Below, in pieces: positions 9,044 to 18,206 of a DNA stretch of 64,000 nucleotides. A program made the translations under genes and the position numbers. Numbering within the stretch: position 1 is the first letter of the stretch; every line of letters begins with the position of its first letter. This DNA is from Pirellulaceae bacterium (GTDB lineage Bacteria; Planctomycetota; Planctomycetia; Pirellulales; Pirellulaceae): NCBI GenBank assembly GCA_019636385.1, contig JAHBXT010000006.1, positions 62,001 through 126,000 on the forward strand, read 5' to 3'. Below the pieces are notes generated by a model that was given only the letters and a program-made list of their open reading frames with translations, was not told where the DNA came from and ran no database searches.

Positions 9044-10497
9044 ATGCTAGTCGTGCCCAGTCGAGTTGCCGGTGCAGCGTGGCCTGCGATCCCGACCAGT
9101 CGGGCGTCGCAGTTGCTGGCAGTCCAGTTCCAACTGGACCAGTCCCAATGGCTCTCGGCTGACGAGCTGCACGCACATCAGTGGCAGCAGCTCCAGCGAG
9201 TGTTGTATCACGCTTGTCAGCACGTGCCCTACTATCGTGCCCGGTTGGCCGAAATTGCTACCCCCATTCAATGCGGTACGGTTGACCAGTCGGATTGGCT
9301 GTCGGTACCACTGCTAACGCGCGATGATCTTCAAGCGGCCGGCTCGCAGTTGCACTGCACACCGATGCTGACCAATCATGGATTGATCTCGCAGTCCTCT
9401 ACTTCAGGCTCAACGGGGTCGCCAGTGGCCACCCTGGGCACCACCGTCACGCGGATGTTGTGGAGCGCCATGTCGTTGCGGCAACACTTGTGGGCAGGGC
9501 GCGACTTCACTCGCAAGCTAGCCTCGATCCGCGCCTTCGATCAAGCAGAAAAAGTGGACACGGAAGACTGGGGGTTAGGAACGCTGGATATCGTCCGCAC
9601 CGGACCAGCAACTACGCTGAGCATCTTTACGAGTGTCCAGGAGCAAGCCGAGTGGCTCGTCCGCGAACAGCCAGACTATTTGTTGACCTACCCTTCGGTG
9701 GCCAGTGCGCTGATCCAGCATTTTCAGCGAACTGGCCAACGCTTGAACAACTTACGCGAGCTGAGAACCTTCGGCGAAGTGGTTGAGCCTCAACTGCGTT
9801 GGTTGTGCCACCAGAGTTGGGGTGTTCCGCTGACTGACGTTTACAGTACGCAGGAGCTGGGCTACGTAGCCATCCAGTGCCCGGAGGTCGAGCAGCATTA
9901 TCACATACAGAGCGAGAATGTGCTGTTGGAAGTCTTGGACGATGACGGACGACAGTGTCTGCCAGGAGAAGTCGGTCGCGTAGTGATTACCACGCTACAA
10001 AACTTTGCCATGCACTGATTCGTTATGAAATTGGCGACTACGCCGAAGTCGGTCCATCATGCAGTTGCGGTCGTGGATTACCTGTACTGCGACGAATCCT
10101 AGGGCGCAAGCGGAACATGTTCATCTTGCCCACCGGCCAGCGGCGCTGGCCCTGCATGGACACATCGGTCGCAGGACTGAAAGAGCTGACCTGCGTACGA
10201 CAATTTCAAGTCCTCCAGCGGTCGCTGACCGAGCTGGACGTGCGACTGCGCGTGGTGCGACCGTTGACAGACGACGAGCAGTCCATTGTGCATCGCACGC
10301 TGGTATCGGGTTTAGGCTATCCGTTCCAGATACAGATACATTACGTCGACTCGATTGGGCGCAGCCCCAGCGGCAAGTTCGAGGATTATCGCTGCGACAT
10401 CGTCGCGGATCGCTCCGTCGATCCCCCCGAAGGCGTCGACGAGCATACGCCTCGCTACGTGAGCGAGGGACCGTCCCTCACAAACGTATCGGGTTGA
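9044..10497 (+). pseudogene. Phenylacetate-CoA ligase / CapK-like AMP-forming enzyme, single frameshift
   Basis: The first frame (9044-10018) encodes an adenylate-forming enzyme of the PaaK/CapK type: ACQHVPYYRARL near residue 60, the phosphate-binding SSTSGSTGSPV near 125, YSTQELGYVAIQCP near 270 and GEVGRVVITTLQNFAM at the end. It stops at TGA 10016, exactly where such proteins continue with PLIRYEIGDYAE. That continuation (LIRYEIGDYAEVG, then GRKRNMFILPTG) appears in another frame from 10015. One base missing at about 10013-10014 explains the break. The far C-terminus runs into repeat DNA, so the original end may be lost. It is either a recent pseudogene or a sequencing error; the rest of the protein is intact. 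Confidence 0.8.
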
Positions 10498-10721
10498 GTA
10501 GACCGTCCCTCACTAACGCGTTTTGTAGTTGCGCACTTCATGTTTAATGGTCCGGAAACACCCTATGAGCTGGTTGTTCGTACTCGTCCTCAGCCCTTGG
10601 CGGTACTCGTACTCCTACTCGAACAGTGCGTTTCGATTACGAGCAGGAGTACCATTTCATTGAGTACGAGTACGACTCCAGACCCAAAAGCGGAACTTCA
10701 AGACTAACGCGTCGGGTTGAG
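10451..10721. repeat. Compound repeat cluster with GAGTAC-type inverted repeat
   Basis: Several repeats lie together. A hairpin CTCGCT-ACGTG-AGCGAG spans 10451-10467. GACCGTCCCTCAC occurs exactly twice (10469-10481, 10501-10513). AACGTATCGGGTTGAG (10483-10498) recurs with two changes at 10706-10721. Between these, GTACTCGTACTC (10603-10614) is matched by its exact reverse complement (10662-10673), with further GTACTCGT and GGAGTACC pieces around it. It lies between the broken ligase and the surface protein gene and contains no supported gene. Confidence 0.7.
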
Positions 10722-10820
10722 ATCAGGAAAGTCCTAACAATTTCAAGATTCCAGTCCAAGGTCAGGTTTGATCAGGTCGTAAAGCATCCACTACGGCATC
10801 GCACTGAAAGGGGAAGCAGC

Positions 10821-13800
10821 ATGCGCCACCAGAAGAATCACAACTTGTTGGCTGAACACGGATCTCGCAAGTCACGCTTCGAGATGCTGGAAAGTCGGCG
10901 TTTGCTGGCAGCGGCCATCGGAGAGCAATCGGTGTCGCTGAGCACGATCAACACTTACGGCATGGCACTGTTTGGCAGCGATTGGCAGTCGGATGTGGGC
11001 CTGCAAGACACTCAGGTACAGCAACACATTTCCAACGACTCGTGGCGGTCGATGCTCAACGAAAGCCAAGCGGCGACCATCCAGCAAATTCGCAATAACG
11101 CTCCATATCTTGGTGCGGAAACGCTACAGGCTCAGGTCGATCAGGCGCTGGCTAGCGCCAACTTGAGCAGCATTGATGTGCGCGAGCTGGATTGGCTGCA
11201 GGAGAGGTTACCCGGTCCGGCTGCCTGGGCCGATTACTTTGCCGACGGAGAGGTTGCCGAGTCATTGGGTGCCGAAGGCGAGACCCAGCCCGATGAGCGT
11301 CCGTTTGCATACATCAAATACTCTGAGAACGACGCCGAGCACACGGCCTTCGAGGGCATGCTCACCTCGTACGAGGCGGCCCAAACTCAGAATGGCCAAT
11401 ATCACCTGATTATTGGAATTGGCGAAGTACCCGAAGGGAGCATAACCGTTCAGTGGCAAGCCACCAGCGGTACAGCGACCGCTGATGTCGATTTTACCCC
11501 GACCTCGGGCAGCGTGACATTTACCGAAACCTCGGAAGGTGAAAAGACCAGCATCATCCAAATCATCAATGAAACGCAGGATGAACTCGACGAACGATTT
11601 ACTATTGCGTTAACGTCGTCGGCGTCGAGCAACTACCGAATCGATCCAGAGCGCAACGATGTCCGAGTGAAAATACCGGCAAACGACCTGCATGTTTCGA
11701 TTTTTGATGCCCCACCAGTAACTGAAGGTGATGTCAGTTTTGTTGTGCCGCCTGCATGGCTGCCTATGGCGCGATTTAGGATGACTATTTCCAGCCCGCG
11801 CCCCGAGCCGGTTTCGATTCCGTGGCGCTACGCTCCCGCCATCCCCTTTTCGTCAGACCATATCGCACAACGGTATAGCGACATCTATGTCGGAGAAGGC
11901 ATTGCTGGAGTCGACGGCTACATCGTTTTCAATCCCGGCGAAACCGAGAAATTTCTCGATATCCCCATCGTTGGCGACGAGCTGTACGAGCTGACCGAGT
12001 ATTTTTACATCGACATTGCTGGAGAACAGCTCAATCCTCTGGAATTCATCGTCGACAGACAGCGTGCTCTAGGCACAATACTCGACAACGATCCCTATCC
12101 GGAGCTATCCATCGACGATGTTGAGGTAGAAGAAGATGCGGGAACAGCGACATTGACCGTCACCATGACGGGCCGCAGCAGCTTTCCAGTGACGTTTGAC
12201 TGGACGGTCGAAGATGTGGAGGCAATCCATCCCAACGACTTCAACCGCTCTGAGCTTTCCGGCACAGTTACCATCCCAGCCGGCGGCGGCCCCGGACCGC
12301 ACTTGGAATCCTTCTCTTTTGAGATCATCAACGATTTCATTACCGAGCCTGAAGAGGCCTTCCGCCTCACGCTAAGCAACGCGACCCGAGCGTCGATCAC
12401 CGATGGCACGGGCATCGTCAAAATACTGGCTAACGATCCCAAGGTTGATATCCGTGTCGACTCTAACAACGACGGTTCAATCACGGAAGCCGACGATCCA
12501 ATTGAGGAAAATGCACCAGGCAAGGTTGTATTGATTAACGGCGATGACGACAACGGAAATGGCGTGCTTGATTATCTGGAAATCGGGCCACTGTCCAGCC
12601 CAGATGATGATCTAGTGCCTGTCAATCTTGCCTTTATACAAGCTGGCATGCCTCAGGATGAACTAGCGCGCCTAAGAGTGGTTTTGACTTTTTCAGGGGT
12701 CAGGGTTTGGGATACTTCGACCAAAAAACAACAGATTCCTTCGGAGCGAGTGTGGGCAGCAAATCAAGTGCCGCCCACTCTGTTTATCGAGGGAGTAGGT
12801 GGAGGCGCTGCGACGCTAGCCCTGAAGCTCCATCGACTTGAAGGCGATTTGGCGACAATAATAGTCCCATCTTTTGATTTGACCAATTTAGTCCATTTCG
12901 ATTCCGTTGTGGTAACGGTTAGTGGGGTCGGCCTAACAGGCCATACCCCGTATACCGAACCATTCCGGCTGCGTCCGATTGCCGAAGCCAACGAGGAGAA
13001 TCCGGGAGTCCATATACGACGCAACGGTGATGATGATAACGGCAATGGTGTCCCAGATCGCAATGACACGAATGTCGAAAATGAAAACGATCTAATTCTT
13101 GTTGCGATTGATAATGGAATTGGTGCAACCGAAGGAATTCGCTTTGAACTTGAACGAGGTTCTAATGATATTCGCGTCTGGACGACGCCCAATAAGGGTA
13201 CTCGGTTTTTCGCCGCGAATAACCTAGGCCCAATAGCATTAAACTCGATTCTAAGTTGCGTCTGGGTCGAATGGGTAACGCCTGGTACTGGCGAGGCAAC
13301 CTCCAGTCTGGAACTCCGATTGATCGACACTACTAACAACATTGTAATTGGAACGGACACGCTGGTGTTTCATCCGTTTACGGCGGTAGTGATAGTACTG
13401 GGAGGTGAAGACCAAGAGCCTGCTGATCCTGCTGATCCCGCTACCCAATTGGGAAATCTCGGAACATTCAGGTCAGCAATTGATCTATACATAGAGAATT
13501 ACGACGTCCACATGTATAACGAGGACCTAGTTGGTTGGGAGGTGCCTACCATGGAATCTATACCATACCGAGAAGTAGTCAACGCTGTTCAAAGTCGTGG
13601 CGTGACGAACGTGGCTCTCTACGGCTATAGTCACGGTGTTGGCTCGACTCTCTGGCTTGCCGGGACGTTAAATCTCAATGTGCTTGGCACCCTCACCGAC
13701 ATCACGCAGCCTTTTACCGTGCCCTTTACCGCGTACATTGACGCCATTACGGAGGATAGGTTCGGAGCAGAGAACCGACGCCCCCCTCTAAGCCAATTTC

Positions 13801-13976
13801 ATGTCAATCAATATCAGCGAAACTTTTTTGGCTCCAACGGAATAATTGGCGGCCCATCAGATGGAGACGACGACCTTAACCGCACCAACCTTAATGTTGA
13901 TCACTACACGATAGATGATCATAACTCTGTATTAGACTTTCTTAAAATGCGATTTAGGCAGCGGGTGTCTAGATGA
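10821..13976 (+). CDS. Giant exported Calx-beta protein with C-terminal serine-hydrolase-like domain
   Basis: The frame is open from 10626, but the ATG at 10821 has AAAGGGGAAG upstream and places the planctomycete export motif FEMLESRRLLAA at residues 20-31; 1051 residues result. Three Calx-beta-like domains follow (about 190-285, 290-425, 428-540), each ending with an ANDP/DNDP-type link. Two copies of an acidic calcium-type module GDDDNGNGV lie near residues 573 and 734. The last 200 residues read like an alpha/beta hydrolase: VVIVLGG, then YGYSHGVGS with the nucleophile-elbow Ser at 937, and candidate acid/His residues in NVDHYTIDDH. From about residue 540 the DNA is visibly more AT-rich than the first half. 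The stop overlaps the next gene by ATGA. It is probably a surface protein; the hydrolase activity is inferred. Confidence 0.8.
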   Translation: MRHQKNHNLLAEHGSRKSRFEMLESRRLLAAAIGEQSVSLSTINTYGMALFGSDWQSDVGLQDTQVQQHISNDSWRSMLNESQAATIQQIRNNAPYLGAETLQAQVDQALASANLSSIDVRELDWLQERLPGPAAWADYFADGEVAESLGAEGETQPDERPFAYIKYSENDAEHTAFEGMLTSYEAAQTQNGQYHLIIGIGEVPEGSITVQWQATSGTATADVDFTPTSGSVTFTETSEGEKTSIIQIINETQDELDERFTIALTSSASSNYRIDPERNDVRVKIPANDLHVSIFDAPPVTEGDVSFVVPPAWLPMARFRMTISSPRPEPVSIPWRYAPAIPFSSDHIAQRYSDIYVGEGIAGVDGYIVFNPGETEKFLDIPIVGDELYELTEYFYIDIAGEQLNPLEFIVDRQRALGTILDNDPYPELSIDDVEVEEDAGTATLTVTMTGRSSFPVTFDWTVEDVEAIHPNDFNRSELSGTVTIPAGGGPGPHLESFSFEIINDFITEPEEAFRLTLSNATRASITDGTGIVKILANDPKVDIRVDSNNDGSITEADDPIEENAPGKVVLINGDDDNGNGVLDYLEIGPLSSPDDDLVPVNLAFIQAGMPQDELARLRVVLTFSGVRVWDTSTKKQQIPSERVWAANQVPPTLFIEGVGGGAATLALKLHRLEGDLATIIVPSFDLTNLVHFDSVVVTVSGVGLTGHTPYTEPFRLRPIAEANEENPGVHIRRNGDDDNGNGVPDRNDTNVENENDLILVAIDNGIGATEGIRFELERGSNDIRVWTTPNKGTRFFAANNLGPIALNSILSCVWVEWVTPGTGEATSSLELRLIDTTNNIVIGTDTLVFHPFTAVVIVLGGEDQEPADPADPATQLGNLGTFRSAIDLYIENYDVHMYNEDLVGWEVPTMESIPYREVVNAVQSRGVTNVALYGYSHGVGSTLWLAGTLNLNVLGTLTDITQPFTVPFTAYIDAITEDRFGAENRRPPLSQFHVNQYQRNFFGSNGIIGGPSDGDDDLNRTNLNVDHYTIDDHNSVLDFLKMRFRQRVSR

Positions 13977-14347
13977 CAAACCAGGAAAGGCGAATGCGAA
14001 TTCATAGATGGTGCCTGATTGTTCTTTCTCTGATCGGAGTGTGCATTGCAACATTCCTATCGTTGTTTCGGGTAACGTTCTATGTTTTGTGGGGTTGCGT
14101 ATTCGGCGATAATGCAGACCCCGGCAAATATGCACTCGCACTTGCCGTTCCGGCGTCCCTTGTAGTCTCCGCTATATTCTTGGCTCATGCAGTCGCTCAT
14201 GAGGTTAGAAATAGTGTGTTGCTTCTGGTCTCAGTTGGAACATTTGCAATAATTACAATGTTAGTTTGGCCATGGCTGAGCGACTTTCTTGATGATTGGA
14301 GCGCGGTGCTGTTGCGATTAATAGCGCTAACTTTCATTCAACAATGA
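13973..14347 (+). CDS. Small polytopic membrane protein overlapping the surface-protein gene
   Basis: The 124-residue protein has four likely membrane helices (about residues 12-40, 50-72, 75-98 and 100-122) and no known family signature. Its ATG overlaps the stop of the preceding gene (ATGA at 13973-13976), which implies coupled translation. A second ATG at 13994 has AGGAAAGG just before it and may be the true start, giving 117 residues. The DNA is AT-rich relative to the housekeeping genes. Position and type would suit an immunity, anchoring or export partner for the upstream protein, but the sequence does not show which. Confidence 0.65.
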   Translation: MTNQERRMRIHRWCLIVLSLIGVCIATFLSLFRVTFYVLWGCVFGDNADPGKYALALAVPASLVVSAIFLAHAVAHEVRNSVLLLVSVGTFAIITMLVWPWLSDFLDDWSAVLLRLIALTFIQQ

Positions 14348-14374
14348 ACAACGCATACAATGAGTATCTGTGCG

Positions 14375-14548
14375 ATGAGTAAAATAACAGACTCTCGCGT
14401 TGCAAAAGTACTTTGCACTTTGCTTGTAGCCACGGGTGTGCTAATCCACCCCTTTCAAGCTGTCATTAGCGAGAACTGGGGTTGGAGAGATTGCCGCAGC
14501 GCTGCCAAAATGCCCAGAGTGTTGCAGGTAGGGATGAATGCTTGGTGA
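14375..14548 (+). other. Short open frame, possible truncated gene at the edge of the IS remnant
   Basis: A frame of about 57 codons begins MSKITDSRVAKVLCTLLVAT and has one hydrophobic stretch (VLCTLLVATGVLIHPF), then stops 80 bases before the transposase remnant. It could be the surviving start of a gene interrupted by the insertion, or chance. No family is recognised. Confidence 0.25.
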
Positions 14549-14627
14549 TTTAGATTTAGAAGAACAGAATCCAGCGGCAGCGTGTCGAGTGACTGCGGAA
14601 GTACTGCGTACCAAGGAGGAACTAGCC

Positions 14628-15967
14628 ATGTCGTTCGATAGCGTGTTGTCACGGTTTGCAGACCAAAGCGGCATAATACAGTGGTCGAATTGCAATGGCC
14701 AACATATTATCGCCACGGGAACTGGATAAGATTTATTTTTGAAGAGGCCCGGCAGCGGCAATAAGAAGACAGGCTGCTATTTTCAGTGTGGTTTGGCCTG
14801 CTGACACTGGCGGTAGCTAAAACGCAGCCATCACTGCATGCAGCATATCAATCACAGCGAGAAGAGCTGGGGGTATCGGTAGCCGCGTTGTATGACAAGC
14901 TGTCGGGAGTGGAGCTTACAGTAACACGTGAATTGGTAAGGCACTTTGGCCCAGCGGATGTCAGCGGTCATCGACGCGTTGGGCGAGACCAGAAGACCAA
15001 AATTACTCCAGGGGTATAGCACATTGTATCTGGATGGCAGCCATCCCCAGGGGCTACCGAGCACCGAAGAAGCAAACGAAACGCGGGGCGTGCGTGGCGG
15101 ACCGCTGCCGGGTTAGGCTTAGTCGTACTGGATGGAGACCGAAGGATCATCAGCGATTTCTTGCCATGCGTCGACGGACAGCCACAAACCGCCCTGATGT
15201 TGGACTGGATCGACCTGCTGGCGAAGACCAGTTGTGGATAGCCGACCGTAATTTCTGTGCCAAGCAGATGATCTTCGGTACCCACGACAAGCCAGTTTTG
15301 TTGCGGCATCACGGAGGATTAGCCTGCCGAGCTGAAGGGCCAGGGTGCGAGACCAGATGCGCTTGGCACGATACAGGAGCAAACGGTCAGCGTGGAGAGG
15401 AGACACGCTAGGTGCGGTCACGCTACGGCGGATTACGATCAGCTAGACAAGCCGACAACCGATGGCGCGGGAAATTTGTCTGCTGACGAATCTGCCTACG
15501 GAGGTTTCAGCGTCAAGTGCGCGGAGCCTGTATCATACCGGTGGGACATCGAAGCGGCCTTCGGAGAGATTGCTTCATCGCTACGCGGGGAGATCGGCAC
15601 GCTGTGCTATCCATGACCGCGTTGTTGGGTTACGCGCCGGATGACTAACACATACAACTTTGGCCGTGGCCCAAGCAGCCATGAGTGTGGTGCATGGTCG
15701 CCAGATGGTTGAGAGAATGTATCGGTATGGCCAGCGAAATGACACGACCTGGACGGGATTGAGATAGCGATACCAGACAGCCAATGGCAAGCTCGCTTTG
15801 CGAAACTTGATGCAGCTCAGTTGGCGCACAAGCTACTTGCACTTGCGCACAAGACACAGCTGCGTCGGTATCAGAAGCATCGACGGGGACCAAAGAAACC
15901 TACCCCCAAACGCCAAGGCACTCAGCCCCATGTCAGTACCGCTCGACTGCTTGCTCAACAGAACTAA
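14628..15967 (+). pseudogene. Degenerate IS4-type transposase (dead insertion sequence)
   Basis: AAGGAGG before the ATG at 14628 and the beginning MSFDSVLSRFADQS mark the original start. Conserved pieces then appear in order but in different frames. They are LTLAVAKTQPSLHAAYQSQ with VSVAALYDKLSGVELTV (14810-14940), GYSTLYLDGSHPQG (15013-), VVLDGDRRIISDF (15122-), ADRNFCAKQMIFGTHDKPV (15240-), ICLLTNLPTEVSAS with RWDIEAAFGEI (15470-15575), and KHRRGPKKPTPKRQGTQP with HVSTARLLAQQN ending at the TAA near 15967. At least four frameshifts and several in-frame stops separate them, so the element is long inactive. Terminal inverted repeats and target duplications were not identified. Confidence 0.82.
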
Positions 15968-16001
15968 CACCTTGAAAGGGGTGCACACTGGGCTACATAG
16001 A

Positions 16002-16952
16002 ATGAGTGTCATAAACATGTCAAGTTGTTCTTCATGCAGTTTACTGATTCTAATTGTGTTCACTACTATGGGGTGCCGCCCCACGATATTCCGCTCATCT
16101 TGGCATGAGAAGGTCGGCTGGAAGGCTGAGGATTTTTTCGACGATCCGCTGGTTATCCAATTGTGTCAGGCTATCGAATCTAACGATGTCGCAGAGATCG
16201 ATCGGCTAGTAGCTGCAGGTGCCGATGTCAATGCGCTGGGCAAAGACAATATGACACCGTTGATGTGGGCCTACCCTGAAAACAAGATTGATCGCTTTAA
16301 GCGATTGCTCGAACACGGGGCGGATCCTAACGTCTATTTCGAAAGTGATCTTAGTTCTCGTGGAGCTTTCCTGAAGGGAGAGACCGTAACTCATCTAGCT
16401 GCGGGTACCAGATTCGAGGGTTACTTTGACGCTGTATTTGACCACAAAGGAGACCCGAACTTACGGGATCAATCCGCGCTGGGGCAAGGCGATACTCCCA
16501 TATTCACTGCGATTCAATCCTCACCAATCGATTTAATTGATCGAATTCGAAAGCTGATCGAACGTGGGGCTGATATCAATTGTAAGAGCAACGGTTCAAC
16601 TCCAGTTATGGAGGCAGTTTCGTGGGGACAGTTCGTCGTAGCCTTAGAGTTGCTGAAGATGGGTGCGGATCCAACGATCTATCCGAGTGATACCAGCAAT
16701 AAGCGGTTAGTGCATTCGGTCGTCATGAAGCGCAATGGGTTGAAAACATATTGGCCTGATTTCCTTGAAGCACAGTATAACGAATTGGTCCAATGGCTGG
16801 AGGAGCATGGTGAATCGATAGCTGAAGCGGAGCAGGATATAGAGCGGTGGAAGTCGTGGCAAAAGGAGCTAGTGACTATAGAGCAATTTAAACGAAAGAT
16901 GGAGGATGAAATTGCTGCACGCAAATCCTCCGCTCCAGAAAATAAGCCATAA
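16002..16952 (+). CDS. Ankyrin-repeat lipoprotein
   Basis: The frame is open from 15798, but that part is the tail of the dead transposase. The ATG at 16002 (or 16017) starts a lipoprotein-type signal (SLLILIVFTTMGC, lipid Cys near residue 27). The mature protein has ankyrin repeats: residues 53-82 (LCQAIESNDVAEIDRLVAAG, ADVNALGKDNMTPLMWA), 90-112 (RLLEHGADPN), 160-205 (GDTPIFTAIQSS, LIERGADINCKSNG) and 205-230 (TPVMEAVSWGQ, LLKMGADPT). The last 70 residues are a charged helical tail. Ankyrin repeats bind proteins. Exported ankyrin proteins are common next to toxin or enzyme genes as inhibitors, which would fit the hydrolase-like surface protein upstream, but this is inference. Confidence 0.75.
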   Translation: MSVINMSSCSSCSLLILIVFTTMGCRPTIFRSSWHEKVGWKAEDFFDDPLVIQLCQAIESNDVAEIDRLVAAGADVNALGKDNMTPLMWAYPENKIDRFKRLLEHGADPNVYFESDLSSRGAFLKGETVTHLAAGTRFEGYFDAVFDHKGDPNLRDQSALGQGDTPIFTAIQSSPIDLIDRIRKLIERGADINCKSNGSTPVMEAVSWGQFVVALELLKMGADPTIYPSDTSNKRLVHSVVMKRNGLKTYWPDFLEAQYNELVQWLEEHGESIAEAEQDIERWKSWQKELVTIEQFKRKMEDEIAARKSSAPENKP

Positions 16953-17070
16953 GGCTCATGTTTAATACACATTATCGAACAGCATTCGATTTAGTAATCG
17001 TCAAGCTGCTCCAAGTTGCTCGTGATCGATGCGTGAGCCCCAAGCATGGTGATTGTAGAGAGAAGATAAG

Positions 17071-17859
17071 CATGAAACTGTCTGGTCGCTTAACGTCAGT
17101 GTGCGAGCTATCCTCGACGGATCGGCGGCAGATGCTGGCGCTGATGGATCTGCATTATGATGGCGTTTGCCCGCGGGTGTTTGAGGAGGATTTGGCGGAC
17201 AAGCGGTGGGTGATCCAGTTGTTCGACCCGAACACCGGCGAACTGTGTGGGTTTTCTACACAGACGATTATTGATGTAGAGGTCCAGGGCCAGCCGGTGC
17301 GAGCGCTGTTTTCGGGCGATACGATTTCGCAGCCGCTGGGGTGATCAGGCGCTGGCTTATGCGTGGGGCGAGCTGGCGCTGCGGCTGGTCGACGGAGATC
17401 ACCCGACCGGGGCTGTGGTGGTTTCGTCGCGTCGGGCTTCTAAGGTCCTATCGCTTCCTGCCGGTGTTCTTCCGCAATTCTACCCGCACTACCATCGCCC
17501 CTACACCGAGCGCGAAACAGGCAATCATCGGCGCCTGGCTGAAGCATAAATATGCCCGGCAGCTACGATACGGCTCGCGGCGATCATTCGCGCTCAACCA
17601 CATCACTATCGCCTGCGCTTGCGACGCAGCCGACATGACCCCCGAACGCGTCCGCGACAGGCACATCGAATTCTTTGCGCGCCGCAATCCAGGCCACACA
17701 TCCGGCGACGAACTCTGCTGTCTGGCTCGACTGGCCCGCGACAACTTTACGCGCGCCGCTCATCACGTATATCCGATCAACGGCCCCGCTGAACCAAGCG
17801 AACTGGCCGCTTCGTCGGTTGCAGCAAGCCGGTCGAGACAAAACGCCGCGAGCAAGTGA
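17071..17859 (+). pseudogene. Conserved hypothetical (GNAT-like) gene, multiply frameshifted
   Basis: The likely start is ATG 17071 (MKLSGRLTSVCELSSTDRRQ). Frame 1 carries YDGVCPRVFEEDLADKRWVI, then FSTQTIIDVEVQGQPVRALFSGDTI, and stops at 17342. The expected continuation WGDQALAYAWGELALRLVDG is in a second frame (17335-17395), LRSYRFLPVFFR in a third, QFYPHYHRPY back in another, and MTPERVRDRHIEFFARRNPG with GDELCCLARL in the frame ending at 17859. At least three frameshifts break it. The intact parent looks like a cytoplasmic enzyme of the acetyltransferase type, but I cannot name it. It is the second decayed gene in this zone. Confidence 0.7.
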
Positions 17860-18206
17860 ACTTCGACATTACGAAATTCCCAACAATCAGTCGGCTTTCC
17901 CACCGATTCAGACAGGCCCTCAGATAGTGCAGATCAAGGCATAAAATGCAGCTCAATCTGTTGGTATCCGTGAATCTGTGGGAGAGTTGATTGCGGAATT
18001 ACAGCACGACCATATGGGGTAGCAGCATTTCAGCGATTTGAAGTTAGGCGTGCAGAACCGGCAAATATCAATGACGTAATTCGCAAGTCAATTCTGTGGC
18101 GGTTCAAACTTTTACTGACGCACTGAGTGTTTTACCGAATTGTACGTCCGGTTTGTTGCTGACTGGCTTTACCCGCCGTTCGTCTTCCTCGCTGATTCGC
18201 GAACGC
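17860..18206. other. Intergenic region without a recognised gene
   Basis: No gene is supported between the decayed conserved gene and the end of the acyl-CoA synthetase gene. No clear hairpin terminator for the synthetase was seen. Confidence 0.4.

Noticed and set aside
10626..10820. Extension of the Calx-beta gene to a GTG at 10626
   Set aside because: The first 65 residues would come from repeat DNA (EYEYDS-type text); ATG 10821 has a good ribosome binding site.
15798..16001. Extension of the ankyrin gene upstream
   Set aside because: This DNA is the end of the dead transposase, and the lipoprotein signal begins only at 16002.
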